64,000 bases of DNA from Mycobacterium bohemicum DSM 44277 (GCF_001053185.1 NZ_CSTD01000001.1:1668333-1732332); one strand, 5' to 3'. Shown: positions 19,023 through 28,594, counted from the stretch's first letter. Translations and numbers: made by a program. The notes: a model not told the origin generated them from the letters alone.

Positions 19023-19715
19023 TCACGAACCCGCGATGCCGGCCGCCACAAGGGCGGCGCCCACCACGGTCAGCAGGGCGGCGACCTCGAGGCGTCGACG
19101 GGCCCGGACCCAGTCGTGCAGCGCCACCATCACCGATCGGGTCCGGCCGGGGGCGAGCGCGTAGGCCAGCAGCGGGATCTCCACGAACGCGAAGGCCACC
19201 ACGGTGAACATGAGCAGCGCCCCGACCTGTGTGACGGCCGCCGCCCCGGAGGCGAGGATGAGGGCCAGCGCGGCCAGGTAATCCACCGAAGGAAGGGCGA
19301 TCCCGAGCCCGGCCACCGCGGCCACCCACAGCGACGGCCCGGCCAAAAGCCGCCGGGCCCGGGCCGACAGCCAATCCGGTGCGGGCCCGCGGATCGCGGG
19401 CGGTTTCACGGCCAGCACGGCGGCGGCGGCCAGCGCCAGCGCGCCGATCAGGATCTGCACCCGGGGCAGGGTGAAGTACTCCTTTCCCGTCGACACACGC
19501 CGCAGCACGAACAGGACCACAAGGCCCACGCTCAAGCCCATCGCGAAGCCGCCGCACAGGAAAGCCGTGAGCTGGAGCAGCGGCCTGGGCCGGTTCAGCA
19601 TCAGCACCGTCATGCCGATCCGGAACGGTTCCAGGCTCACGGCGACGGCCATCACCAGCAGCGTGATCAGCATGGCGCGGCTGCCGGAGAAGCGACGGAA
19701 CGTGTTCTCGCCCAC
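19023..19715 (-). CDS. GAP/Sap-family lipid-addressing membrane protein
   Basis: A 230-aa protein with six predicted helices. The first helix ends in SLEPFRIGMTVLML and the fourth section has GLGIALPSVDYLAAL, the pattern of GAP proteins (Pfam SfLAP), which help move glycopeptidolipids or sulfolipid-1 to the cell surface in mycobacteria. The start may be GTG 19715 or the ATG at 19673, which begins right at the first helix. It is 67 bp downstream of stf0 on the same strand, so a role in exporting a sulfated trehalose lipid is plausible. It converges with the antiporter gene. Confidence 0.85.
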   Translation of the reverse strand: MGENTFRRFSGSRAMLITLLVMAVAVSLEPFRIGMTVLMLNRPRPLLQLTAFLCGGFAMGLSVGLVVLFVLRRVSTGKEYFTLPRVQILIGALALAAAAVLAVKPPAIRGPAPDWLSARARRLLAGPSLWVAAVAGLGIALPSVDYLAALALILASGAAAVTQVGALLMFTVVAFAFVEIPLLAYALAPGRTRSVMVALHDWVRARRRLEVAALLTVVGAALVAAGIAGS

Positions 19716-19782
19716 AACGATGCATGCCGGCCGCGGGGTACCGGTGCAGCGGCCCGCCGTCGGCCCGGCAGCGTCGTCACGG

Positions 19783-20586
19783 TCAGGTCGGCAGTCCGTC
19801 CCGCTCGGCGTCGGCGCGGTAGCGGTCGACCCACTCGTCGGACCGGTCGTCGCCCTGGCGCTCCAGCACCGGCTCGGGCGCCAGCCGCGGGTCCAGGCCC
19901 AGCGCCTGCAGAATGTCGGCGACCACCTGAGTCAGGTTGCGCCACAACACCGGATACGGAATGTCCATGGGGTGAACGTCCTCTTCGGCGAACCACCTCC
20001 GCCAGCCCTCCTCCTGAGCGCGCAGCATGGTGACGACGTGAGCGATCGCCCCGGCGTGATAGCTGGCACGGGCGTCGCGCAGCGGGTCGGGCTTGCCGCG
20101 CCACACCCGCGTTTGCACCGCCCGCCAGAACGAGACCGCCTGCGACACCACGTCGGGCCGGTGGACGTGGATGAACAGCGGTTCCTCGCCGACAACGTCG
20201 CGAATCGCGGCGAGCAGCCCGTCGCCCGAACGATCCGGCAGTTGACGCGCGCGATCCAAGAGCAGCGGCGTCTGGTTCCACATCAGCTTGCCGCCCCATA
20301 CGCCGTTGGGCGTCCTGCCGACGGTCCGGATATATTCGCGCCACGTCTCGGCGGGCGCGAGATCCGGTTTGCCCGGTTCGAGCGGATCGAGCAGGCGCAG
20401 GATCGACTCGTCCTGCAAGTCGGCGAACCACTCCCGCGGTTGCGGCGCCAGGCTCGTGGTCGGCAGGTACTGGAAGAACTCCTGAGGCTCACCGGCCACG
20501 CCGGTGGCCCGCAGCGTTTCGACCAGCAGGGTGCTGCCGCTGCGCTGCGACGCGAGCACCAGGTAGGACGAGGGAGACTTCGGCAC
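19783..20586 (-). CDS. stf0: Trehalose 2-sulfotransferase Stf0
   Basis: Transfers sulfate from PAPS to the 2-position of trehalose, the first committed step of sulfolipid-1 synthesis in M. tuberculosis. The PAPS loop is [10 protein letters not shown] (12-21). The general base of Stf0 is E36 and this residue is E36 here ([10 protein letters not shown]). The rest, including [13 protein letters not shown] and [20 protein letters not shown], is close to Rv0295c along the full 267 aa. GTG start at 20586. A GAP-family gene follows in the same direction. Sulfolipid-1 itself is not known from most non-tuberculous species, so the final product may differ. Confidence 0.95.
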   Translation of the reverse strand: MPKSPSSYLVLASQRSGSTLLVETLRATGVAGEPQEFFQYLPTTSLAPQPREWFADLQDESILRLLDPLEPGKPDLAPAETWREYIRTVGRTPNGVWGGKLMWNQTPLLLDRARQLPDRSGDGLLAAIRDVVGEEPLFIHVHRPDVVSQAVSFWRAVQTRVWRGKPDPLRDARASYHAGAIAHVVTMLRAQEEGWRRWFAEEDVHPMDIPYPVLWRNLTQVVADILQALGLDPRLAPEPVLERQGDDRSDEWVDRYRADAERDGLPT

Positions 20587-20962
20587 GCAGGCAGCCTAAC
20601 CGGACGCAAATCGCCTGCAACGCCAACAACATTCTTTCAGCGTGAGGAAAACCGTTGCCCGACATCGACTGCCGCTTCGCGCGGGCCGGAATGGCGCGGC
20701 AGGGGCACCAGAACAGGCCGCCGTTGAACGGGGGGCCTTGGGCGTCGTCGAGCCCTGCAGGACGCGGTCCCGGTCGTCGACGACGCCCGACGGCAGCGCC
20801 CCGGCCACGACCGTGCGCCGGTCAGCTACCGATCCGCGATCCGGCGTCGCCCCGCCGGGCCCGGAGGGTAGTAGCGTTGTCCCAGGCCGGGAAGGGCGGA
20901 CGGGGGTCCACGGAGTTGATCGACAACGACGAGCGTGACGCCGGGCGGCCGCGGGCTCTGCG
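20587..20962. other. Divergent intergenic region, stf0 / hydrolase
   Basis: A 376-bp gap between two divergent genes. Frames here are arginine- and serine-rich shadows with no domain. It should hold promoters for both directions, but I could not pick a convincing -10/-35 pair. Confidence 0.5.
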
Positions 20963-23005
20963 ATGCGGCTTCGCTACATAAGCGTCCCGGCGCTGGTCGC
21001 CCAGGCCGGCGGTGACCCGTGGGCGATCAACCGGAGCCTGCAGGCCGGTCGCCCGGCGCAGATCGCCGGGCTCGCCCAGGCGTTTCACTCGGCGGGCCGC
21101 AGCACCGCGGAGTCCGCCGCGGCCTTCGAGGACGCCCGGCGCCGCTTCGAGGCGTCTTGGAACCGGGAAAACGGCGAGCACCCCATCAACGACTCCGCCG
21201 AGGTGCAGCGGGTGGCGCAAGCGCTGGGGGCGCAGTCGGCCCAGCTGCCCAAGATCGGGGCCGAGCTGGAGAACATCGCGGCCGCCCTGGCCGAGGCGCA
21301 GCGCACGGCGGCCGGGCTCATCGTGACCCTCGAAACCGATGTCCAGCGGCTCGACGACCTGATCGCGCTGGCCGCCGAGGACGAGAATGCTCCGGGCCTG
21401 ACCGCCGCCGACCGGGACGCGCTCGGCGCGCTGATCACCGCCTGCGAAGACGACGCCATCGCCGACACCAAGGCCGCACTGAGCCAACTTCTGTCGATCC
21501 GCGGCGGCTACTCCGACTCCCTGCAGCGGTCGCTGACAACCTTGCGCACGGACGGCTACGACCCCACCGGGCTCGCCGACGTCGACGCGGCGGACCGACC
21601 GCGGCCCGATTACCCACCGCTTCCCGCCCCGGGAACCAGTGCCGACGACGTCGACCGCTGGTGGAACACGCTGACCCCGGACCAACAGCGGCAACTGATC
21701 GGCGAGCACCCCGAGGCGCTGGGCAACTTCGATGGCATCCCCGCCGACATGCGGGGGCAGGTCAACGCCGCGGTGCTCAGCGACGATCTGCACCGCGTCG
21801 AGGACGTCGCCGGCCGGTACGGCCTGTCGCCGGACAGCCTGCGGGGCAACGTCCTGAATGACCGGGGCAACGACATCTTCGCCAACCCCGCCAAGTACGG
21901 GCTGACCGCAGGCGACATCACCCGGTACCAGAATGCGGTGAAGACCAACCACGGCATCGAGCACGACCGGGGATCCGACCCGTCCCACCCGCGGCCCGTG
22001 CTGCTGTGGGCCTACGACCCGCTGGCCTTCGACGGCAAGGGCCGGGCGGCCGTCGCGATCGGCAATCCCGACCGCGCCCGGAACACCGCCGTCATCGTGC
22101 CCGGCACCAACAGCAGCGTGAAGGGCGGCTGGCTCTACGACGGGCACAACGACGCCATCAACCTCTACGACCAGTCGGTCAAGGCCGACCCCGCGCACTC
22201 CACCGCGGTGATCGCGTGGATGGGTTACAACGCACCGGAGTTCGACTTCCAGAATCCCGAGGCCGCCGCGGTCGACCCCTCGAAGTTGCAACAGGTCGGC
22301 TCGCCGTGGATGGCCCGGTCCGGCGGGGCGGTGCTGGCGGCCGACGTCAACAGCCTCGCGGTCACCCACGACGGCTCCATCCCGTCGCACGTGACGGTCA
22401 TCGGGCATTCATACGGATCCACCACGGTCGCCGACGCGTTCGCGGGCAGCGGCATGCGCGCCAACGACGCGGTGCTGATCGGCTGTCCCGGAGCCGATTT
22501 GGCGCACAGCGCCGCCGACTTCCACCTAAATGGCGGCAAGCTGTACGTGGGCGCGGCCTCGACCGACGCGATCAGCTGGATCGGCGAAACCGGGAGCGTG
22601 CCGCCGAACGCCCTCAACGTCGCGCTCGGCGGCCCCCTCGGGCAGCTGGCCGGCCTGGGCGCCGACCCCGCCCACGAGGGCTTCGGGGCCATCCGCTTCC
22701 GCGCCGAGGTCGCCGGCTCGGACAGCGTCGTGCCCTGGTTCAACGACCATTCGCACTACTACGACAGGGGCAGCGAATCGCTGCGCAGCATGACCGAGAT
22801 CGCCACCGGGCACGGCGGCAACCTGGCCAACGACGGCATGCTGGCGCCCCTTCGCAACGAAGCCGCCCTGTCGACCCCGACCGAGATACACACCCCGTTC
22901 GGCACCGTCCCGCTGCCGCACGTCGAGATCCGCGAACCCGTCACCGTCGACCCCGAATGGGATCGGCCCGCGAATTCGGTCACCAAAGATCATGATTTCA
23001 GTTAG
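20963..23005 (+). CDS. Abhydrolase_8 (DUF1023) protein with N-terminal helical domain
   Basis: A 680-aa protein. The N-terminal ~200 residues are helical and Ala-rich, in the style of the WXG100/Esp-like segments that precede this hydrolase in mycobacteria. A linker rich in Pro (RPRPDYPPLPAPGTSADD) leads to DUF1023 at about 350-620, with VIVPGTNSSV as the oxyanion strand and the nucleophile S483 in GHSYGS. Asp and His candidates lie further on (DSVVPW and NDHSHYYD). It resembles M. tuberculosis Rv2797c/Rv2798c, which precede lppV as here, apparently in one piece. No signal peptide is seen; substrate unknown. The next gene overlaps its 3' end by 14 bp. Confidence 0.8.
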   Translation: MRLRYISVPALVAQAGGDPWAINRSLQAGRPAQIAGLAQAFHSAGRSTAESAAAFEDARRRFEASWNRENGEHPINDSAEVQRVAQALGAQSAQLPKIGAELENIAAALAEAQRTAAGLIVTLETDVQRLDDLIALAAEDENAPGLTAADRDALGALITACEDDAIADTKAALSQLLSIRGGYSDSLQRSLTTLRTDGYDPTGLADVDAADRPRPDYPPLPAPGTSADDVDRWWNTLTPDQQRQLIGEHPEALGNFDGIPADMRGQVNAAVLSDDLHRVEDVAGRYGLSPDSLRGNVLNDRGNDIFANPAKYGLTAGDITRYQNAVKTNHGIEHDRGSDPSHPRPVLLWAYDPLAFDGKGRAAVAIGNPDRARNTAVIVPGTNSSVKGGWLYDGHNDAINLYDQSVKADPAHSTAVIAWMGYNAPEFDFQNPEAAAVDPSKLQQVGSPWMARSGGAVLAADVNSLAVTHDGSIPSHVTVIGHSYGSTTVADAFAGSGMRANDAVLIGCPGADLAHSAADFHLNGGKLYVGAASTDAISWIGETGSVPPNALNVALGGPLGQLAGLGADPAHEGFGAIRFRAEVAGSDSVVPWFNDHSHYYDRGSESLRSMTEIATGHGGNLANDGMLAPLRNEAALSTPTEIHTPFGTVPLPHVEIREPVTVDPEWDRPANSVTKDHDFS

Positions 23006-23546
23006 TCGACCGCGACGGCGGCGGCCGCGGCCGGTCGCCGTCGCCGCCGTCACCGCCGCCGCCGTGCTGGGAGGATGCTCTGCCATGTTTCCGTCGAGAC
23101 ACGACCCCGACCACCCCGAGCACCCGCTGTCCGACCAGCAGGCCATCGCCCAGGTCGTGGATCCGGCCAAGGAGATCGCCAAAGTGGCCGGGCTGCAAGA
23201 CCCTTCGGGGGGATTCAGCTGGGAATCCTGCAACGACCAGGGGCAGCCGCCCTACCGCGGGCGGGTCGATATGACGTTCACGGTGCCCCCCGGGGTCGAC
23301 CACGCCGCGTACTTCGACCAGGTCGCCAAGACGATGGTGGCCAACGGCTGGTCGCCCGGTGCCCCGCCGGGCCGGCACGAGCCGGGTGCGGTGATCCACC
23401 AGGGCGGTGTCATGGCATCCATCGGCGTCAGCCCGTTCCAGGGCGCCGACGGGGCCGTCCAGCTCTTCGGCGAGTGCCGCAACATGAACGAGCACCGCAG
23501 CGACAGCAACGGCTTCAGCATCGCCGACCAGCTGCGCGGGGGATAG
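22992..23546 (+). CDS. LppV-like lipoprotein
   Basis: A 184-aa lipoprotein. The N-terminus has a run of arginines (residues 8-13), a hydrophobic segment and a lipobox VLGGC with the lipidated Cys at residue 29. The mature part includes GGFSWESCNDQGQPPYRG and a second conserved Cys in FGECRNMNE, as in the LppA/LppV family of M. tuberculosis. It overlaps the hydrolase gene by 14 bp, so both should be cotranscribed and coupled. The same pair (Rv2797c and lppV) is adjacent in M. tuberculosis, suggesting a conserved but undefined joint role at the cell envelope. Confidence 0.82.
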   Translation: MISVSRPRRRRPRPVAVAAVTAAAVLGGCSAMFPSRHDPDHPEHPLSDQQAIAQVVDPAKEIAKVAGLQDPSGGFSWESCNDQGQPPYRGRVDMTFTVPPGVDHAAYFDQVAKTMVANGWSPGAPPGRHEPGAVIHQGGVMASIGVSPFQGADGAVQLFGECRNMNEHRSDSNGFSIADQLRGG

Positions 23547-23552
23547 CGCCCG

Positions 23553-25129
23553 TCAGCCCACCCGCAGCCCCAGCGAAAACAGCAGTCGCACATCGGGATC
23601 GGCCAGCGAGACCGACATCAGCTGCTCGATGCGCCGCACCCGGTAGCGCACGGTGTTGGGGTGCACCCGCAACGACCGGGCGGCCGCGGCGACGTCGCCG
23701 AAACTGTCCAGGTACGTCCGAAGCGTCTCGGCCAGCGCCGGGTCCCGCGCCCGCAGATCCCGGATCCGGGGGTCGACCAGCCGGTCGTCGGCGCCGACCA
23801 GGCTGACGATCTCGTCGAGCAGCACGGTGGTGCGGGCCTCGGCCAGCGACGTCACCGGTTCGATCGAAAGCGGATGCCGCTCAGCGCCCAGATGCACGGC
23901 TGGACGCTGACCGACGAACGCAACGTCCCACACCTTCGGTTGGCCACCTGGGCCACGACCGCTCGCAGCTGCACGCCGAGCTCGGTTCGCAGCGTGCCGA
24001 TCGTGCCGCGGACCCACGAGGTGACCGCGCGGGGCGTCGCGGCATGGGGGAACACGGTGTAGATCCGCGACGCGTGCGAGATCACCTGCGCGTCATCGCG
24101 AAAAGCGCTGGCGCTCAACGCCAGGACGTCGGCGAGCCGCGCGGGACGGGGTTCGCCGGTGGCCCAGCCGATCACCGCGGCGGCGCCGTCGACGGTCAGG
24201 CCGAGTTCGCCCGCGATGGCGGGTGCGTCGGCTTTTGAGTCGGTGAGGCCGAGGAGTTGCTGCACGCGTCGCGCATGCGTGGACGGCCGGGCCGCCAGGC
24301 GCGTCATGACCCGCGCGGCCAGCACCGCCGCGCCGCGCAGGATCTCCTCGGCGTCCTCGGCCAGCGGCGCCGAACCCTGTTGCACCCAAATGGTTCCGGC
24401 GAACACCGGCGGTCGCCGCGCGGCCGGCGGCGGCTGGTAGATCCCGATGGCCAGTCGCGGCCGCAGCCCCAACTCCGGGCGCTCGGCCACGCGCACCACC
24501 TCGCCGCCGGCGCGCAGCGCGTCGAAGATGCCCCATTGGGCCAGCCACTCGAGATGTTCCGGCGGCCCTGCCCGGCCCAGGATCGACAGGCGGCGCAGTT
24601 CGTCGGCGTCTTCATCGGACGCCGAGTAGGCCAGCACCTGGGACTGGGCGTTCTCGATGCTGACCATGCCGTGAATGCGGTCGGCCAGCGACTGCGCCAG
24701 GCCGAACAGGTCGGTGGCGGAGTCGTCCGACGGGTCGGCGCGATCCCCGTGATGCTCCAGCACGTGATTGACCAAGTGGTACAGCCGCTCCCAACGGGCC
24801 CGCGGTTCGACGGCCACCACGGCCGACCCGGCCGCGACGGCCGCGGTGACCAACGCATCGGACGGCTCCTTGGCGAAGACCGCCACCGGCGGCCGCGTGC
24901 GCGCCTGCTCGGCGATCCACCGCAGCGCCTCGCGATCGCTCACCCCCAGCAGGAAAAAGACGTCGGCCGCGCCCGCGGCGACGGCGAGCCCCAGCCGAAC
25001 GTCGTCGGCATCGATGAGGGCCGCCGAGCCTACCGGGACGTCCAGGCCCCGCGGGGCCTCGACCAGGCTGACCAGCGTCGTATCGAGCGCGAGCACCAGC
25101 CGGCCCAGCCCCACACCGCCCTCGCGCAT
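23553..25129 (-). pseudogene. pruC: PucR-type regulator of proline use (pruC), frameshifted
   Basis: The homologue of Rv1186c, the activator of pruA/pruB. From ATG 25129 the frame is normal for about 395 residues, up to QLRAVVAQVAN. It then runs into a Ser/Arg-rich tail ending at 23852. The proper ending is in another minus frame down to 23553, with LAEARTTVLLDEIVSLVGAD and the C-terminal helix-turn-helix GDVAAAARSLRVHPNTVRYR (HTH_30). The frame switch is near 23,930. The repaired protein would be about 525 aa, close to the 538 aa of M. tuberculosis. If real, the break removes the DNA-binding domain and would affect proline catabolism; a base-call error is possible. Confidence 0.8.
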
Positions 25130-25137
25130 ATTGTCCG

Positions 25138-25143
25138 ATCGTA
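25138..25143 (-). promoter_or_regulatory. -10 element of leaderless pruC
   Basis: On the minus strand TACGAT ends 8 nt before the pruC ATG, the layout of a leaderless mycobacterial promoter. The 83-bp gap to pruA also contains half-sites CCGAT (25136-25140) and ATCGG (25170-25174 region) that could serve divergent control. Confidence 0.5.
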
Positions 25144-25212
25144 CTAGTAAGTCGGTGTCATCCTGTGCAATCGGCTAAACCAATCTCCGACGCGCGCGAG
25201 GACCCTGGCTCC

Positions 25213-26841
25213 ATGGACGCGATCACCCAGGTGCCGGTGCCGGCCAACGAGCCGGTCCACGACTACGCCCCGCACTCCCCGGAACGCGCCCGGCTCCTGA
25301 ACGAACTGGCCGCGCTCACCGACCGCCCGATCGACCTGCCGCACGTCATAGCGGGCAGGCACCGGATGGGCGACGGCGAGCGCATCGACGTCGTCCAGCC
25401 GCACCGCCACGCCGCCAGGCTGGGCACCCTGACCAACGCGGTGCACGCCGACGCCACGTCGGCGATCGAGGCCGCGATGGCGGCCAAAACGCCTTGGGCG
25501 GCAATGCCGTTCGACGAGCGGGCGGCGGTGTTCCTGCGGGCCGCCGACCTGCTTGCCGGCCCGTGGCGGGAGAAGATCGCCGCCGCGACGATGCTCGGCC
25601 AGTCCAAGTCCGCCTACCAGGCCGAGATCGACTCGCCCTGTGAGCAGGTCGACTTCTGGCGGTTCAACGTCGCGTTCGCCCGCCAGATCCTGGCCCAGCA
25701 GCCGATCAGCGGGCCCGGGGAATGGAACCGCAGCGACTACCGCCCGCTGGACGGATTCGTTTACGCGATCACCCCGTTCAACTTCACCTCGATCGCGGGC
25801 AATCTGCCGACCGCACCGGCGCTGATGGGCAACACCGTGGTGTGGAAGCCGTCGATCACCCAGACCCTGTCGGCGTACCTCACCATGCAATTGCTCGAGG
25901 CCGCCGGGTTGCCGCCCGGGGTGATCAACCTGCTCACCGGCGACGGGTTCGCGGTGTCCGATGTGGCGCTGGCCGACCCGCGGCTGTCCGGCATCCACTT
26001 CACCGGGTCGACGGCCACCTTTCAGCACCTGTGGCAGCGGGTCGGCGCCAACATCAGCCGCTACCAAAGCTATCCGCGGCTGGTGGGCGAGACCGGCGGC
26101 AAGGACTTCGTCGTCGCCCACGCCTCGGCGCGCCCGGATGTGTTGTGCACCGCGCTGATCCGCGGCGCATTCGACTACCAGGGCCAGAAGTGTTCGGCCG
26201 CCTCGCGCGCGTTCATACCGCAGTCGGTGTGGCGGCGGATGGGCGACGACTTGTTGGGCATCGCCGGCGGCCTGCGCTACGGCGACGTCACCGATCTGGC
26301 CAACTTCGGTGGCGCGCTGATCGACCGGCGCGCGTTCGTCAAGAACGTCGACGCCATCGAACGGGCGAAGGGCAGCGGTGCCGTCACCATCGCGGTGGGC
26401 GGCGAATACGACGACAGCGTGGGCTATTTCGTGCGTCCCACGGTGTTGCTGTCCGACGACGTGGGCGACGAGGCCTTCGCCACCGAATACTTCGGCCCGC
26501 TGCTGTCGGTGCACGTGTACCCCGACGATGACTATGACCGCATCCTCGACGTCATCGACGGCGGTTCGCGCTACGCGCTGACCGGCGCCGTCATCGCCGA
26601 CGACCGCGACGCGGTGCTGACCGCCCAGGACCGGCTGCGGTTCGCCGCCGGCAACTTCTACGTCAACGACAAGCCGACTGGCGCGGTGGTCGGGCGCCAG
26701 CCCTTCGGGGGTTCGCGCGGTTCGGGCACCAACGACAAGGCCGGGTCGGTGCTGAACCTGTTGCGGTGGACCTCGGCGCGCACCATCAAGGAGACGTTCG
26801 TCCCGGCCACCGATCACACCTACCCGCACATGGGTTCGTGA
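25213..26841 (+). CDS. pruA: Delta-1-pyrroline-5-carboxylate dehydrogenase PruA (RocA)
   Basis: Oxidises glutamate semialdehyde to glutamate with NAD, the second step of proline breakdown. An ALDH fold of 542 aa, nearly colinear with Rv1187. The catalytic Glu lies in LVGETGGKDF and the nucleophile Cys in FDYQGQKCSAASR. The cofactor region ITPFNFTSIAGN is intact. The frame is open to 25165, but the ATG at 25213 begins MDAITQVPVPANEP exactly as in M. tuberculosis. It diverges from pruC and is followed by pruB after 3 bp, so the two enzymes form one operon. Confidence 0.96.
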   Translation: MDAITQVPVPANEPVHDYAPHSPERARLLNELAALTDRPIDLPHVIAGRHRMGDGERIDVVQPHRHAARLGTLTNAVHADATSAIEAAMAAKTPWAAMPFDERAAVFLRAADLLAGPWREKIAAATMLGQSKSAYQAEIDSPCEQVDFWRFNVAFARQILAQQPISGPGEWNRSDYRPLDGFVYAITPFNFTSIAGNLPTAPALMGNTVVWKPSITQTLSAYLTMQLLEAAGLPPGVINLLTGDGFAVSDVALADPRLSGIHFTGSTATFQHLWQRVGANISRYQSYPRLVGETGGKDFVVAHASARPDVLCTALIRGAFDYQGQKCSAASRAFIPQSVWRRMGDDLLGIAGGLRYGDVTDLANFGGALIDRRAFVKNVDAIERAKGSGAVTIAVGGEYDDSVGYFVRPTVLLSDDVGDEAFATEYFGPLLSVHVYPDDDYDRILDVIDGGSRYALTGAVIADDRDAVLTAQDRLRFAAGNFYVNDKPTGAVVGRQPFGGSRGSGTNDKAGSVLNLLRWTSARTIKETFVPATDHTYPHMGS

Positions 26842-26844
26842 GCG

Positions 26845-27819
26845 ATGCCCGCCCTCTTCGCCGGCACGGTCCGCCCCGTGATCCTGGCCGCCGCCCGCCG
26901 GGACGGCCTGCGCCGCGGCGTCCAACGGCTGCCGGTCACCCGGAAGGTGGTGCGGCGGTTCGTCGCCGGGGAGACCCTCGCCGGCGCGCTGGCCGGCGTT
27001 GCGACGCTGCGGGAGTCGGGCCGGTACGTGAGCGTCGACTACCTGGGCGAGGATGTCACCCGCGCCGATGACGCCGACGCGGCGGTGGCGGTCTACGTGG
27101 ACCTGATCGACCGCCTGGGCCGGCTCGGGGACCGCGGCGAAACGGACGCCCCGCCGCTCGAGGTGTCGGTGAAGCTGTCGGCCCTGGGCAGGTCGCTGGA
27201 ACGGGACGGGGAAAAGATCGCGCGGGAGAACGCCCACGCGATCTGCGCGGCCGCCGTCGGGGCCGGGGTGTGGGTGACGGTGGACGCCGAGGACCACACG
27301 ACGGCGGAGTCGACGCTGTCCATCGTGGGCGACCTGCGCGCCGACTTCCCCTGGCTGGGCGTGGTTTTGCAGGCATACCTGCGGCGCACGCTCGGCGATT
27401 GCCGGGATCTCGCGGGTGCGCGGGTCCGGTTGTGCAAGGGCGCCTATGACGAGCCGGCGTCGGTGGCTTACCGCGACCCCGCCGCGGTCACCGATTCCTA
27501 CCTGCGCTGCCTGCGGGTGCTGATGGCAGGTTCCGGCTACCCGATGGTCGCCTCCCACGACCCGGAGATCATTGCGGCGGTGCCCGCGCTGGCGCGCGAC
27601 GCGGGCCGTGCCGCAAGCGATTTCGAATACCAGATGCTGTACGGCATCCGCGATGGCGAACAACTGCGGCTGGCCGGCGCGGGCAACCGGCTCCGGGTGT
27701 ACGTGCCGTTCGGCACCCAGTGGTACGGCTACTTCATGCGTCGCCTGGCCGAACGGCCGGCCAACCTGATGTTCTTCCTGCGGGCGCTGACGCATCGGGA
27801 TTCGCACGCCGGGGCGTAG
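26845..27819 (+). CDS. pruB: Proline dehydrogenase PruB
   Basis: A flavin-dependent monofunctional proline dehydrogenase (324 aa) that oxidises proline to pyrroline-5-carboxylate. Barrel motifs include SVDYLGED near the start, VSVKLSALG, the flavin-site RLCKGAYDEP and the C-terminal helix motif YVPFGTQWYGYFMRRLAERP, split here as YVPFGTQW and YFMRRLAERP. It starts 3 bp after pruA, matching Rv1187-Rv1188. Production of the reactive aldehyde intermediate explains the tight pairing with pruA. Confidence 0.95.
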   Translation: MPALFAGTVRPVILAAARRDGLRRGVQRLPVTRKVVRRFVAGETLAGALAGVATLRESGRYVSVDYLGEDVTRADDADAAVAVYVDLIDRLGRLGDRGETDAPPLEVSVKLSALGRSLERDGEKIARENAHAICAAAVGAGVWVTVDAEDHTTAESTLSIVGDLRADFPWLGVVLQAYLRRTLGDCRDLAGARVRLCKGAYDEPASVAYRDPAAVTDSYLRCLRVLMAGSGYPMVASHDPEIIAAVPALARDAGRAASDFEYQMLYGIRDGEQLRLAGAGNRLRVYVPFGTQWYGYFMRRLAERPANLMFFLRALTHRDSHAGA

Positions 27820-27829
27820 CGTCTGGCCT

Positions 27830-28576
27830 ATGGCCCTGATCGTCGACGACATGCCGGATCTCGGCGTCACCCGGCTCTCGCGGTGGATCTTCAACTGCTA
27901 CGTCGTGCGCGGCGACGACGGCCTGGTGGTCGTCGATGCCGGGCTGCCGCGCGCGGTCAGGGACGTGACGCCGGTCCTGGAGCGGCTCGGCGGCACCTTG
28001 CATGCCGTCGTGGCGACGCACGGGCACAGCGACCACGTGGGTGGCGCGGCCGAACTGGCCGCGCGACACCGCGCGCCGATCTGGCTGCCCGCCGTCACGC
28101 TCACCTATCTGGACGGGCTGAAGCCGCGCACGCCGACGCCGGCCAAAGCCGCGCGCATCTGGCCGACGATGGTGGACCAGCCGTTCGACCGGATGGGCTT
28201 AACGGGCCTGCTGACCGGGGCCCGGCTGGCCGGATACGGCACCCCGGCCGGCATGCGCTGGAGGGGGGCGTCGCCTCGCGGCGGGCTCGATGACGGCCAC
28301 CCCCTGCCGGGTGCCCCGGACTGGACCGTGATCAATGCCAGCGGCCACACCGACGACAGCATCGCGCTGTGGAATTCGACCACCCGGACCCTGCTGTCCG
28401 GCGACGCCGTGCTCACGACGCGCGGAAAGGTCTGGCACACGCCGGAAATCGTCGACGCCGCCAGCGCCGCGGTCACCCGCGACCGCCTCGAGGAGCTCCC
28501 GGTCGCCCACCTGCTGCCCGGCCACGGCCGGCCGGTGCATGCCGGCGGGGCGGTCTGGGCCGAGCAGCGCCGCTGA
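27830..28576 (+). CDS. MBL-fold metallo-hydrolase
   Basis: A 248-aa metallo-beta-lactamase-fold enzyme. The metal motif is THGHSDH (HxHxDH), with further ligand histidines in NASGHTDDS and LLPGHGRP and the bridging Asp in LLSGDAVLTT. It starts 10 bp after pruB, so it is probably in the proline operon, although no link to proline chemistry is known. The substrate cannot be deduced; it could be a thioester, lactone or phosphodiester hydrolase. Confidence 0.85.
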   Translation: MALIVDDMPDLGVTRLSRWIFNCYVVRGDDGLVVVDAGLPRAVRDVTPVLERLGGTLHAVVATHGHSDHVGGAAELAARHRAPIWLPAVTLTYLDGLKPRTPTPAKAARIWPTMVDQPFDRMGLTGLLTGARLAGYGTPAGMRWRGASPRGGLDDGHPLPGAPDWTVINASGHTDDSIALWNSTTRTLLSGDAVLTTRGKVWHTPEIVDAASAAVTRDRLEELPVAHLLPGHGRPVHAGGAVWAEQRR

Positions 28577-28594
28577 GTGGGCCGACGGGCGCCG

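Noticed and set aside
20642..20938. Short plus frame between stf0 and the hydrolase
   Set aside because: Ser/Arg/Pro-rich, no ribosome site and no motif; more likely promoter DNA.
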